DNA of 64,000 nt from Spirochaetaceae bacterium (GTDB lineage: Bacteria; Spirochaetota; Leptospiria; Leptospirales; Leptonemataceae). The stretch covers positions 124,001-188,000 of the forward strand of contig PCBI01000005.1 in NCBI GenBank assembly GCA_002730875.1, in the 5' to 3' direction. Numbering within the stretch: the first letter of the stretch is position 1; every line of letters begins with the position of its first letter. Of the stretch, positions 35,886 to 44,773 are shown in pieces. A program made the position numbers and the translations under genes. A model generated the notes under the pieces. It saw only the letters and a program-made list of their open reading frames with translations. It was not told the DNA's origin and did no database searches.

Positions 35886-36608
35886 ATGCCCATGGCCCGC
35901 GAAAGCCAGATAAAAAAACCCAGGATGATCTTTCTCGACTTGATGAATACCATCATGTTCAACCATGATCGCTTTGGGCCGCAGGAGAATTATCCGGCGG
36001 TGTACCATGCTCTGGGCGGAAGCAACCTGGCTGATGAGGAACTGCACCTGATCATCGGCCGAGCCGTGGAGCGAATTGAAATCGATTACTCGGAACCGGA
36101 GCGGTACGAAAACTTCCCCCATGCACGGTACTACCTGCGCGCCGAAGCCGCACGTCTGGGAAAGAATCTTTCCCAGACGGATCGCCTGGCTCTCAACCTC
36201 ACTTTTGCTTTTCAGGAATGTGGATGGATAGATGCCATCCATGCACGGGCCATCGAGAAACTGGCTCGAGAGTATCCGCTGGCCATCATTAGCAACCTGT
36301 GGGGCGTTCCATACTTCTGTAATCGGGTGCTTCGCATCAGCCGATTGCACCGCTGTTTTCTGGGCGCCTATTACTCTTCGGAGCTGGGAATGCAAAAACC
36401 CGCCAGATCGATCTTTCAGTACGTAGCAGCAAAGCATGCTTTGCTGCCCGAGCATTGCTTGATGATCGGGGATAACCTGGAAGCCGACATACATGCAGCC
36501 AGGGAAGCCGGTATGCAGGCGCTCTGGATCAGCTACGGCAGAGAATCAGATGTTCCTCAGGCCCTGGATTTTCCGGATGCCGTAGAACTTCTGGTCTCCC
36601 ATACTTGA
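35886..36608 (+). CDS. HAD-superfamily hydrolase with altered motif I
   Basis: A 240-residue haloacid-dehalogenase-like protein. Motif I reads F-L-D-L-M-N-T (nucleophile Asp18), so the second Asp that acts as acid/base in phosphatases is Met20. Motif II Ser/Thr is in I-I-S-N-L near 138, motif III Lys in M-Q-K-P-A near 173 and motif IV M-I-G-D-N-L-E-A-D near 196 is intact. A helical cap lies between motifs I and II. Related families use other residues at the Met position in dehalogenases and phosphonatases, so the chemistry is open. It starts eight bases after the preceding stop in the acyl-CoA dehydrogenase operon. In animal ACAD10 a HAD domain is fused to the dehydrogenase. Confidence 0.83.
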   Translation: MPMARESQIKKPRMIFLDLMNTIMFNHDRFGPQENYPAVYHALGGSNLADEELHLIIGRAVERIEIDYSEPERYENFPHARYYLRAEAARLGKNLSQTDRLALNLTFAFQECGWIDAIHARAIEKLAREYPLAIISNLWGVPYFCNRVLRISRLHRCFLGAYYSSELGMQKPARSIFQYVAAKHALLPEHCLMIGDNLEADIHAAREAGMQALWISYGRESDVPQALDFPDAVELLVSHT

Positions 36609-36639
36609 CTCAGAAGCAGAAAGGCCCAATTTAAGGCGA

Positions 36640-37950
36640 ATGAAGGCCAGCTTCACCGCACATAACCGTCCGCAGGAGGTTGTGGAATCGATTCTCTTTA
36701 ACGACCGCGAACTCAATACCCAGCAACGTGCCGCGAAATACGCCAAGATGTCGGCTTCGCCCTATCGGTTCTTCCGAGGTTCCAACAACCTCTTCTGGTA
36801 TGATTTCTTTCGCGACTGGCAGTTTGCGCTCTTTGGCGGTATTCCAGAGACCCAGACCTGGATTCAAGGAGATGCCCATGTTTACAACTTTGGCGTCTTT
36901 GGTAATAGCCGGGGCATTATCTATGGCATGGACGATTTCGACGATAGCATCGTGGCCGATTATCAATACGATCTATGGCGTCTTGCCGTCAGCATGGTTC
37001 TGGATTGCCGCGAGAACGGCTACTTCAGCGAAAAGAAAATTCGCAAGTTTCTATCCCGCCTGGGAAAATCTTACCTTAAGGAGGGAGCGAAAGGACTTTC
37101 TGAATCTGCTTATGAATCGTTGAACTCTTTTCAGGCCCCGCCATTGAACAAGTTCCTGGAAAAGATTGCGAAGAAGCGAGACCGCGGCGATTTGCTGGAT
37201 AAATGGACAGCGATAGAGGACAATAAACGTGTCTTTAGACTTGAGAAAGAAAAGCTAGATAAGGTTCCAGAATCCACCTTTAAAGATCTGGCCCGGGCTC
37301 TGGATGAGCATCTGCATACCCTGGAGCATCCTTCGGATCCCGCTCCATCACATTTCAAAATCAAAGACGTTGCGAAACGACTTCAGGCAGGTACTGGCTC
37401 CCTCGGCTCCATGCGTTATTATGCCCTGATCGAAGGGAAGGGTAGCGACCTGGGCGACGATGTAATCCTGGACATTAAAGAGCAGACCGCTCCCGAGGCC
37501 TGCAAACAAATGAGTGAACCGGAACTGGCCCGCTACAAGCTGGCCTTCCCCGATGAAGGAATGCGACATGCCCGGGCCTTTCGTGCCATTTCGGTCAGAC
37601 CGGACCCTTACCTGGGGTGGATGCGATGGAATAACGCTGATTTTTCCATCCGCGAGCGATCCCCGTTCAAAGAAGACTTTCCTACAGACAAAATCAAAGA
37701 CTACGACGATTACCTGGAAATGGCCGGCCAATGGGGTCGACTGCTTGCCCGGGAGCATCTGCGCGGAGCCAGAGACCTGGGCTCCCACCGCCAGGGCGAA
37801 CTATCCGCTCATCTGAAACAAATAAAGAAGAACAATAAGCATCCCTTTCTGGATTTTCTGCAAGCTCTTGCTCTGGGCTATGCCGACTGCGTGGAGTTAG
37901 ATTTTCAGACCTTTCAAAAGGAAATCCATCGATTGGTGGAGGGACAGTAG
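36640..37950 (+). CDS. DUF2252 family protein
   Basis: A 436-residue protein of the DUF2252 family. It begins with the family pattern Y-A-K-M-S-A-S-P-Y-R-F-F-R-G near residue 31, then Q-G-D-A-H-x-x-N-F-G near 75, and F-D-D-F-D-D near 95, which form an aminoglycoside-kinase-like catalytic core. No signal peptide is visible. The function is unknown. The ATG has a short-spaced AAGG and lies 31 bases after the HAD gene. It is the last gene of the run; the opposing sterol-desaturase gene is convergent with it. Confidence 0.85.
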   Translation: MKASFTAHNRPQEVVESILFNDRELNTQQRAAKYAKMSASPYRFFRGSNNLFWYDFFRDWQFALFGGIPETQTWIQGDAHVYNFGVFGNSRGIIYGMDDFDDSIVADYQYDLWRLAVSMVLDCRENGYFSEKKIRKFLSRLGKSYLKEGAKGLSESAYESLNSFQAPPLNKFLEKIAKKRDRGDLLDKWTAIEDNKRVFRLEKEKLDKVPESTFKDLARALDEHLHTLEHPSDPAPSHFKIKDVAKRLQAGTGSLGSMRYYALIEGKGSDLGDDVILDIKEQTAPEACKQMSEPELARYKLAFPDEGMRHARAFRAISVRPDPYLGWMRWNNADFSIRERSPFKEDFPTDKIKDYDDYLEMAGQWGRLLAREHLRGARDLGSHRQGELSAHLKQIKKNNKHPFLDFLQALALGYADCVELDFQTFQKEIHRLVEGQ

Positions 37951-38058
37951 GGCACCGGCACAGCGCGGCCCAAAGGGCTGATTTCAGAAGGGGCGCACGG
38001 ACGACGATATCCAGCGGAGCAATGGAGCTTTGGCAACGGATGGAGGAAGAGATACTGA

Positions 38059-38101
38059 TGTCCGGCAACGCGACACGCATCGCGCGTCGCGTTACCGGGC
38101 A
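38059..38101. repeat. long REP-like hairpin between convergent genes
   Basis: Two 16-base arms (38059-38074 and 38086-38101) pair with one mismatch and one G-T wobble, around an 11-base loop. The element begins TGTCCGGCAACGCGAC. It lies just after the stop of the convergent sterol-desaturase gene and 109 bases after the DUF2252 stop. No T-run follows on either strand, so it is not a standard intrinsic terminator. Confidence 0.6.
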
Positions 38102-38109
38102 TACAGGAT

Positions 38110-39462
38110 TCAGGCTACGCGTGAGGCGATCGTGGGTTCCAGGGTCTCGGATTGCCCGGGATACAGATGCATTTGCTCCGAGTCATAGTCCTGTTCGGTT
38201 AATGTGAACGTAGTTCTGAATTTGGCCACGATGAACAGACTCAAGGCCGACACAGCCACCACACCATAAGCAACATAAAGGGACGGAGTCAGATGCAGAA
38301 GCCAGTGTGGGTTGTCCACGGAAAGCACAGCCAGAACGGCAATCCCAACCAGACGCAGGGGCTCCAGAATGCGAGCCCATCGCTTCCCTTCCAGAATTCC
38401 GCCAATACAAATGAGCGAGAATGTTGCCAGCGCGGCCACGCCACCGATCTGCCACATATTGAAGGCATCCACCTTCAGAAGCACGGCAAAGGTAAGCGCG
38501 GTCATAGTCGCAAACCAGATCAGGCTATACACGGAAAGCGTCTTCGGCACGGTAACATCGAATTTCTGATATTTATCGGCTTCCAACTCGGGGGCCACCT
38601 TGGGACCGCCCAGTTCTTCTGGCATCCAGCCTGGATGCTTGAACCAGACCAGGATCTTGTCCTTCCAGCGAGGAGCCGCCACAGCGATATCCCACATTTC
38701 TTTCCAGTATTGCAAATTCGCCCAGAAGGGGTTAAAGCTTTTGAAAGGCTTAACGGTGCCATACACCGGCTCTTCTTCTTCAACCTGGAAGGTCCCAAAC
38801 ATTTTGTCCCAGATAATAAAAGTCCCCGCATGATTCTTATCCAGGTATTTGGGATTCTTGCCATGATGCACCCGGTGATGCGAAGGGGTGTTCATGAAGC
38901 TTTCCAGAAAGCCCATACGACCGATGGCCCGGGTATGAATCCAGAATTGATAGATTAAACTCAGGGCGCCGTTGGCCAGCATTACGGCCGGATGAAAACC
39001 CAGGAAAGCCAGTGGAATATAGAATGGCCAGGTAACCAGGCCGCCAAAGGCAGATTGCCGTAGAGCCACGGTGAGATTGTATTCTTCGCTTTGATGATGA
39101 ACTACGTGTGTGGCCCAGAGGAAGTTAACCTCATGACTCATTCGATGGGCCCAGTAATAGGCCAGATCATAGAGAACAAAACAGGCGCCGAAGGTGAGTA
39201 CCATGCCCCACTCCCAGCTGGGCTGTGCCGGCAAATCGAAGAGCCGCAGATGGTCATAGACCAGCCAATAGACATATACGGAAGCGGCCGCGCTCAAAAG
39301 ACCGAATAGTCTGTTCAGCACTCCGGTGCCCAGATCCGCAATGGAATCGTTTAATCGGTAGAGCTTTCGGCCCTTCCATTTGCTATAGAGCAACTCGAGC
39401 CCAATCAACAGGAAAAAAAACGGTATGGCATAGGTTACAAATTCTGGAAATTTAGGATCCAT
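38110..39462 (-). CDS. sterol desaturase / fatty acid hydroxylase family membrane protein (paralogue 2)
   Basis: A 450-residue di-iron hydroxylase related to the gene at 6147-7325. It has H-R-M-S-H, H-V-V-H-H-Q-S-E-E-Y-N-L and H-H-R-V-H-H clusters, spaced as in the paralogue, plus conserved W-D-K-M-F-G-T-F. Extra sequence at the C-terminus holds several hydrophobic segments and an acidic tail ending near T-I-A-S-R-V-A. The ATG 39462 follows GGGGGA at a suitable distance, so a longer start at 39510 is not favoured. The promoter carries a TTGACA/TATTTT pair (16-base spacing) with a palindrome over the -35 box. The substrate is unknown; a membrane lipid is likely. Confidence 0.87.
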   Translation of the reverse strand: MDPKFPEFVTYAIPFFFLLIGLELLYSKWKGRKLYRLNDSIADLGTGVLNRLFGLLSAAASVYVYWLVYDHLRLFDLPAQPSWEWGMVLTFGACFVLYDLAYYWAHRMSHEVNFLWATHVVHHQSEEYNLTVALRQSAFGGLVTWPFYIPLAFLGFHPAVMLANGALSLIYQFWIHTRAIGRMGFLESFMNTPSHHRVHHGKNPKYLDKNHAGTFIIWDKMFGTFQVEEEEPVYGTVKPFKSFNPFWANLQYWKEMWDIAVAAPRWKDKILVWFKHPGWMPEELGGPKVAPELEADKYQKFDVTVPKTLSVYSLIWFATMTALTFAVLLKVDAFNMWQIGGVAALATFSLICIGGILEGKRWARILEPLRLVGIAVLAVLSVDNPHWLLHLTPSLYVAYGVVAVSALSLFIVAKFRTTFTLTEQDYDSEQMHLYPGQSETLEPTIASRVA

Positions 39463-39482
39463 AGATACATCCCCCGAACCAC

Positions 39483-39510
39483 AAAATACAGAAAACTGAC
39501 ACCGTGTCAA
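39483..39510 (-). promoter_or_regulatory. promoter with overlapping operator, sterol-desaturase paralogue 2
   Basis: On the minus strand TTGACA (39505-39510), 16 bases, then TATTTT (39483-39488). TGACACCGTGTCA (39497-39509), a perfect 6-1-6 palindrome, overlaps the -35 box. The palindrome recurs almost unchanged upstream of the paralogous gene at 7369-7381. Repression by a dimeric regulator is inferred. Confidence 0.65.
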
Positions 39511-39663
39511 TATTTTTCTGACGCTCTGTTGGCTTGGAATCCCTCCGGAAACTGGTCCGACAGGACCCCCACTAAAACATTCGACGAAAAAAGGGACCGG
39601 AATCCGAGCGCCAAATAATCAAGGAGTGCCGAAGCGGATACAGAGCAAACCTGGCTCTGGCGT

Positions 39664-42042
39664 CTAATTCCGGAAATTCATATAGTAGGTGCAGGAGCGG
39701 ATCACTTCCCGATAGAACTGAGTGTCTTCCAGCTCCGCCAGCTTACTGAACTGCACCTTCTGCTCGGGAGCCAGGCTAACCAGCCCATCCGACGAATAGT
39801 CCACGGAAGCATGATCCAGATAAGCGATGGTGGCTATCATGAACCTGGAAGCGGCTATGAGTTCGCGATCGCTGCCTTTACTTAGCGACTTCTGAAAATA
39901 GTCTGTGGCCAGAGCCAGCTGAGGATCGCCCTTCTTGTCCGAGTAATCGTAGTAGATGCTCCAGTCGGTGTCCACTGCGGACCACCAGTGACCGAAATGA
40001 CTCATGTTAAACTGAGCCAGTCCCATGCGATAATAGGCTTCCGCAGCCCGGTCCCCGGATGATTTCTCTGCGATACCCTTGAGCTCCAGCATCCTGGACG
40101 CAATGGTGTGGGGCGTATAGTCTTTTGCTTTTTCGCCGGAATGGAAAGACTCGGAAAAAGGATTCTGAAAAGGACCGGCCTTAATGTCTTCCGAATAATG
40201 GATGGGACGGTGCTTGATTTTGGGAATGCTATTGAATGCTTCCACAGCCCCGGCATACTGTCCCGCCTTTAACATTCGACTGCCCAGTCGCGAAACTACC
40301 GTATACAGATCCGTGCCTGAAATCTTAACAATCGCTTCTTCGTATTGGGAGTTCAAATTGCGAAGCACTTTGTCGGCCTTCTTCATGGCAGCAAAATCGT
40401 ATGTATTGACAGGGGTTCCGGAATAGATCTGCGCTACATCCGGCTCCCATAGTAAGGCATGGCCCTCTTCGCCCGCTCTACGGTGGATCTCCACCATGTT
40501 ACGGTGCAGCCTGAGTCTGGCCGCATGATCGGACCAACGACATCCGTAGGAGTGGGAGTCATCGGTGGGAGCAATGGAGCTGTAGTCCTGAACAATCCTC
40601 GATTTTAGCTCGGGGGTCGGCTGATCGCTGGACTCTGCCAGATTCAGAAGCCCCAGGCGGCGACTCTGTAACTTAACAAAAGGAGAGTTACCCTGCTGAA
40701 TGGCAGAGGCCTCCAGCGAACGCGCGGCCTGCTCATGTTTACCCATCAGCATCTCCAGATAGGCCTGACCCAGCTTCCACGCTCCGGGAGAAGTTACTTT
40801 TTTCTCGCTCGCCGTTTTGGCGAAGAAATCGGCCAGACGATTCATATAGCGAAGCTCTTCGGCAGGGATGGCAGCGATGGGTTCTGCCTCCAGGGAAGGA
40901 ACGAACCAGTTCCAGACGCTCTTTAGCAATGCAGAGAAAGAAAAGTCACCGTTTTCGTCTTCATAGGCGGCGGACTTCGTTTCGCGGCCGCGGTTTTCAC
41001 CGAGCGAGGTGCCCGTATAACTGTAATAGAGCGGCTCTTCGAGCCGATCCTCCAGTCGATCTACCTCACGAATGAGCATATAGTCCAGGGCCGGATCCCG
41101 GGGATAAAGCTCGGCCATCTTCTCCAGGGTTTCCAGGCCAGGCTCGGGGCTGGCAAAGAAGCGAAGAATCATTAGAACCTTTTTCTGATCGCCGGAAGCC
41201 TTTTTTAGAGCCGCTTCGTAGGCTCCCTCTTCATGCCAGAAATTCTTGAAATCCAATAATACCGCTGGCATCATCTCGGGCCTGGCGCCAATGTTTGCCA
41301 GCTCCAGCAAACCGGAAGACACCTGACCGCTCTTCAGCAGGGCACCCGCTTTCAGATGCTGCAATCTATAGTAAAGCGGATCAGTGGATTTAAGTTCGGT
41401 AGGTGGCTTTTTGAATAGCTCCAGTGCGCGCTGATGCTGGCCAGAATAATGCGATAAACGAACGGCCTGGAAAAAGTAGCGAATTTTCAGTTCCCGGTCC
41501 TTTAGCAGAGACATTTGCCGGATAGCCTGGTTGATGTACGGGCTAACCTTTTCTTCGGAGGGAGGTTCCGGAGTGTCCCAGTAGCTTATGGGCGGAGCCA
41601 CCAGAGGTTCCAGATTCTTGGCATACACCAGGTATGTCAGGGCATCTTTGCCGCCGCTTCGGGCCAGACGATTGGCCAGAGCCTCGCTACCGGTTCCATT
41701 GATGGCTGATTGAAGAATCTCAGGCCGGGTTTCGTAAACCAGTTCTTTCAGGGCTTCGTAGTCCGCAGCGATGCCGGTTGTCGCTTTGATGTAAGCATTC
41801 CATTTCTCCAGGTTTGGATCCCGCTCTTTGCGATCGGGAAGATCACAGGTGCCGGCCAGGTTATCCAGAGCTACGTAATAAGGATCGGCGGACTTATCGG
41901 GAAAAAGAGCACCGGTGATTTGCAGCGGACGAAAGATTCGCAAAGGATCCGGTTCACCGGGACCGCAGGGCCACAGGGAGGCCGGCTGCACGTATACAAT
42001 TAGAGCAAGGACAGGAAGAAAGAACCGAAAGCCAGTACGCAT
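39664..42042 (-). CDS. large secreted protein of unknown function, partner of DUF3142-like lipoprotein
   Basis: A 792-residue exported protein. Residues 1-25 form a signal peptide (R-F-F-L-P-V-L-A-L-I-V-Y-V ... S-L-W-P-C-G). After it comes a region with G-A-L-F-P and Y-Y-V-A-L-D-N, then mainly helical repeats with many A-L-E-L-F and Y-x-x-A-L-K patterns, as in TPR-like solenoids. The C-terminal part is rich in Tyr, Asp, Ser (Y-Y-D-Y-S) and has W-W-S-A-V-D. The ATG at 42042 is one base beyond the stop of the upstream gene, so expression is coupled. A structural or binding role at the cell surface or in the periplasm is inferred. I recall an analogous pair in Bacteroidota but cannot check this. 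Confidence 0.75.
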   Translation of the reverse strand: MRTGFRFFLPVLALIVYVQPASLWPCGPGEPDPLRIFRPLQITGALFPDKSADPYYVALDNLAGTCDLPDRKERDPNLEKWNAYIKATTGIAADYEALKELVYETRPEILQSAINGTGSEALANRLARSGGKDALTYLVYAKNLEPLVAPPISYWDTPEPPSEEKVSPYINQAIRQMSLLKDRELKIRYFFQAVRLSHYSGQHQRALELFKKPPTELKSTDPLYYRLQHLKAGALLKSGQVSSGLLELANIGARPEMMPAVLLDFKNFWHEEGAYEAALKKASGDQKKVLMILRFFASPEPGLETLEKMAELYPRDPALDYMLIREVDRLEDRLEEPLYYSYTGTSLGENRGRETKSAAYEDENGDFSFSALLKSVWNWFVPSLEAEPIAAIPAEELRYMNRLADFFAKTASEKKVTSPGAWKLGQAYLEMLMGKHEQAARSLEASAIQQGNSPFVKLQSRRLGLLNLAESSDQPTPELKSRIVQDYSSIAPTDDSHSYGCRWSDHAARLRLHRNMVEIHRRAGEEGHALLWEPDVAQIYSGTPVNTYDFAAMKKADKVLRNLNSQYEEAIVKISGTDLYTVVSRLGSRMLKAGQYAGAVEAFNSIPKIKHRPIHYSEDIKAGPFQNPFSESFHSGEKAKDYTPHTIASRMLELKGIAEKSSGDRAAEAYYRMGLAQFNMSHFGHWWSAVDTDWSIYYDYSDKKGDPQLALATDYFQKSLSKGSDRELIAASRFMIATIAYLDHASVDYSSDGLVSLAPEQKVQFSKLAELEDTQFYREVIRSCTYYMNFRN

Positions 42043-42043
42043 A

Positions 42044-43204
42044 TTACCAGGAGAGTCCGGCCCTGGAAAAAAGGTCAACCAGGTCTTTCGTTTCGGCGGA
42101 TGTCTTTTTTTCATCGTAATCGAAAACGATCAAGGCTCGCTCCGGGTCCTCCCGGTTCAACTCTTGAGAAAGCGCATACAACACCGAAGCCCTTTCGCAT
42201 GCATCCACGGACTCCAGCCGAATACGAGCGCCAGCAGGCAGTCTTCTTCCGTCCAGAATCACCGGCTGGATCACCCGATATTCATGGCCCCGTTTCTCCA
42301 GTTCCGGCCTGGACAGATCCTTTTCTGTGACATCGTGGAGAATGGAATGAAAGGAACCGTGCACGAAAGCCACAGCCCAGGAAAAGTCCGGAAGAGCCAG
42401 ATCCAGAGGGATCGGATACTTCTGCATGTGACTTCCCCGCAGATAGCTCAGGGCCACCGACTCGCTAAAGATAGAGTTCCTTTCCGATGGATCGGCAAGC
42501 TGGCCCATGTTATATATCATCAAGGCGCCGCGATCCACCGGCGGTACTCCCGTGGACTGGTAATACTTGAGTTGATGCAGCCTGATGGTGGAGGATAATT
42601 CAAAGCCAGGACTGTCTTTGCCCAGCGAACGTAAGCGCTCAAGAAGGGCGAAGTAAGTCGTTCGGGTCCCGGCCGTCCAATCGCAATCCAGCTGAATTTC
42701 CCCGCCGGAGTATCCGATGCGATTCACCAGTTGCCAGATGTTTTCTGCCAGTTCGCCCACGGACTCTGAATCCAGGTCCTTTAGAGCGCCCAGGGTCACA
42801 TAGACTACAGGTATCACTGTAGCGTCGGTTTCGACAGAACGGCGGATACCCACAGGACGGGGCCCATCCGGCCCGGCCACCACATCGAAGTATCGCACGT
42901 ATAGTTTTTTTGCGCCGTACTGGCGCAGAGAATCCAGTCCGGGAAGTTTTCCTTCGACCTGCCAGTAGTAGAATGCCCCTTCAGAAACCAGCGGAGGGTT
43001 CGAGGGACGTGCGAATACGGTCTTGCATCGATCTGTCCGTTCCTGAGCGGACGCATTCCCATCCGGGGCCGGCGCGCATCCATGAAGCCCGACCAGAAGC
43101 ATGACCAGAACCGGAGGTATGATTGCCAGGGTAATTACGGCTGCACTGGAAAAGAAAGAAAACCGCACGGTATCCAGCAATAGGGCGGCGCCCGCAAAAC
43201 TCAA
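42044..43204 (-). CDS. DUF3142-like secreted lipoprotein
   Basis: A protein of up to 386 residues. A hydrophobic N-terminal segment ends near L-V-G-L-H-G-C, a possible lipobox. The remainder looks like a TIM-barrel: Y-Y-W-Q near 80, K-L-Y-V-R-Y-F-D near 99, I-P-V-V-Y-V-T near 131, I-Q-L-D-C-D-W-T near 170, I-R-L-H-Q near 203 and L-M-I-Y-N-M-G-Q near 228. The I-Q-L-D-C-D pattern resembles DUF3142. The assignment to that family is probable, not certain. The start is an in-frame TTG at 43204; a later one is possible. It is the first gene of a two-gene unit with the large secreted protein, and is divergent from the phosphotransferase gene. Confidence 0.65.
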   Translation of the reverse strand: MSFAGAALLLDTVRFSFFSSAAVITLAIIPPVLVMLLVGLHGCAPAPDGNASAQERTDRCKTVFARPSNPPLVSEGAFYYWQVEGKLPGLDSLRQYGAKKLYVRYFDVVAGPDGPRPVGIRRSVETDATVIPVVYVTLGALKDLDSESVGELAENIWQLVNRIGYSGGEIQLDCDWTAGTRTTYFALLERLRSLGKDSPGFELSSTIRLHQLKYYQSTGVPPVDRGALMIYNMGQLADPSERNSIFSESVALSYLRGSHMQKYPIPLDLALPDFSWAVAFVHGSFHSILHDVTEKDLSRPELEKRGHEYRVIQPVILDGRRLPAGARIRLESVDACERASVLYALSQELNREDPERALIVFDYDEKKTSAETKDLVDLFSRAGLSW

Positions 43205-43268
43205 GCGAAAGGATCACTTGACAGAGTTAATGAGAAACGGCAGTCTCTCACGGAAAAAGCGGATTCTT

Positions 43269-44285
43269 ATGACTATAGAAGAACTAAAGAAAACCCTGGA
43301 ACCCTGGCTGGAAAAGAGATTCCAATCGGCGGTCAAAATCTACGATGTAATCCCCCTGAGCGGAGGCGCCTGTCAGGAAAACAGTCTTCTGGAATTGGAA
43401 GTAAATGAAGGATCACGAAAAGGCTCCCACCGACTGGTGTTACGATCCGATCGCGGTAGCTCATTGTTTTCCAGCCTGGATAGGAAGCAGGAATTTGAAG
43501 TGGCTCGAGCCGCCTTCGAAGCGGGGACCCGAACCCCGGAACCGTACTTCTACGAGATGGATGAGTCCGTGCTCGGCAGACCCTTCTCATTGATGCAATG
43601 GATTCCTGGAAAAGCCACAGGTCGGTACGTGGTAAAGGATAACTCGCTAAAGGATGTGCGTAAGGAACTGCCGTCCAGCCTTGCCGAGCATCTGGCTCAT
43701 ATTCACTCGGTGAAGCCGGGCAACAACTCATTGGACTTCCTGAATATACCAGCGGAGAGTCCTGCCAGCGAAGGCTGTAAAGAAATGCGGCTGGAAATAG
43801 ACAAACTTCAGGAAGCGCATCCTGCCATGGAATTGGCGCTGAACTGGCTGGAAAAAAATGCCTACAACACTGACGAACTGGTACTTGTGCACGGCGATTT
43901 TCGCACCGGCAACTTCATGGTAAGCCCCGAAGGATTGCATGGAATTCTGGACTGGGAGTTCGCCCATTTTGGCGATCGGCACGAAGACATCAGCTGGCTG
44001 TGTATGCGGGACTGGAGATTCGGAAAGTTGAACCTGGAAGCGGGCGGCATATCCAATCGTCAGGATTTTTACCAGGCCTACGAGAAATTTTCCGGCGCCA
44101 GGGTAGATCCAGAGAAAGTGCGCTACTGGGAAGTGATGGGTAATCTGCGCTGGGCCGGCGGAGCGGCCGCTCAGGCAGAACGTCATCTGAGCGGAAAAAC
44201 CCGTGGAATTGAGCTGGCTTCCATTGGAAGACGCGTTGCCGAAATGGAGTTTGAAATGCTGCGCCTCATCGAACAGGGCCAATAG
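43269..44285 (+). CDS. APH-type phosphotransferase (LvaA-like, putative acyl-CoA kinase)
   Basis: A 338-residue kinase-fold protein of the APH/choline kinase superfamily. The catalytic loop H-G-D-F-R-T-G-N has His208, Asp210 and Asn215, and the metal-binding I-L-D-W-E has Asp228. The usual ATP-contacting Lys strand reads L-V-L-R-S (Arg59), as in the LvaA and ACAD11 group. In Pseudomonas putida the relative LvaA, with LvaB, phosphorylates 4-hydroxyacyl-CoA. Start 43269 is chosen by alignment to that group, although no strong ribosome site is visible; 43230 is another in-frame ATG. It is followed by a DUF6285 gene and a histidine phosphatase gene in one operon. Confidence 0.85.
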   Translation: MTIEELKKTLEPWLEKRFQSAVKIYDVIPLSGGACQENSLLELEVNEGSRKGSHRLVLRSDRGSSLFSSLDRKQEFEVARAAFEAGTRTPEPYFYEMDESVLGRPFSLMQWIPGKATGRYVVKDNSLKDVRKELPSSLAEHLAHIHSVKPGNNSLDFLNIPAESPASEGCKEMRLEIDKLQEAHPAMELALNWLEKNAYNTDELVLVHGDFRTGNFMVSPEGLHGILDWEFAHFGDRHEDISWLCMRDWRFGKLNLEAGGISNRQDFYQAYEKFSGARVDPEKVRYWEVMGNLRWAGGAAAQAERHLSGKTRGIELASIGRRVAEMEFEMLRLIEQGQ

Positions 44286-44374
44286 ATGAAGCCCGATTCA
44301 ATTAACGTTTTGATAGATTCGCCTTGTGGACCCAATAGGAACCGGAAGGCCGCAGAAAGAAGAAAGGAGAAATC

Positions 44375-44773
44375 ATGCAATATAGACCGGAAGCTGCAGA
44401 TCTGTGCGAAGCGATTGCGGACTACCTTCTCAAGGAGGTAATGCCTGCCGTTAAGGATTCGGATGAGCTGGCCTACAAAGCGCTGGTTAGCTGGAACATG
44501 CTGGGCGTGGTAGCTCGGGAGATGCGGGACGAAGAAGAGCTACTTCGCAATGAGGTGGGACGGCTGCACCAGATTCTGGACGAACCAGGACTTGAAGAAC
44601 TGGAAACCCTGCAGGACGTGAAAAAACGAATCCAGGAATTGAATGTAAAACTCTCGGAAAAGGTCCGCAAAGAGAAGATCTCCGATACGAATAGCCAGGT
44701 TTGGGCCCATGTGCGACAGACCCTGGTCGAGAATCTGAGCATTTCTAACCCCCGTTTTCAGACGGATTCCTGA
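44375..44773 (+). CDS. DUF6285 protein (LvaB-like partner of the phosphotransferase)
   Basis: A 132-residue helical protein matching DUF6285. It begins Y-R-P-E-A-A-D-L-C-E-A-I-A-D-Y-L and has a conserved A-Y-K-A-L-V-S-W-N-M-L near residue 30. The second half is charged helices. In Pseudomonas putida the homologous LvaB is required together with the kinase LvaA for phosphorylation of 4-hydroxyacyl-CoA. AAAGGAG precedes the ATG. It lies 89 bases after the kinase gene, and its stop overlaps the next ATG (TGATG), so the phosphatase is coupled to it. Confidence 0.83.
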   Translation: MQYRPEAADLCEAIADYLLKEVMPAVKDSDELAYKALVSWNMLGVVAREMRDEEELLRNEVGRLHQILDEPGLEELETLQDVKKRIQELNVKLSEKVRKEKISDTNSQVWAHVRQTLVENLSISNPRFQTDS

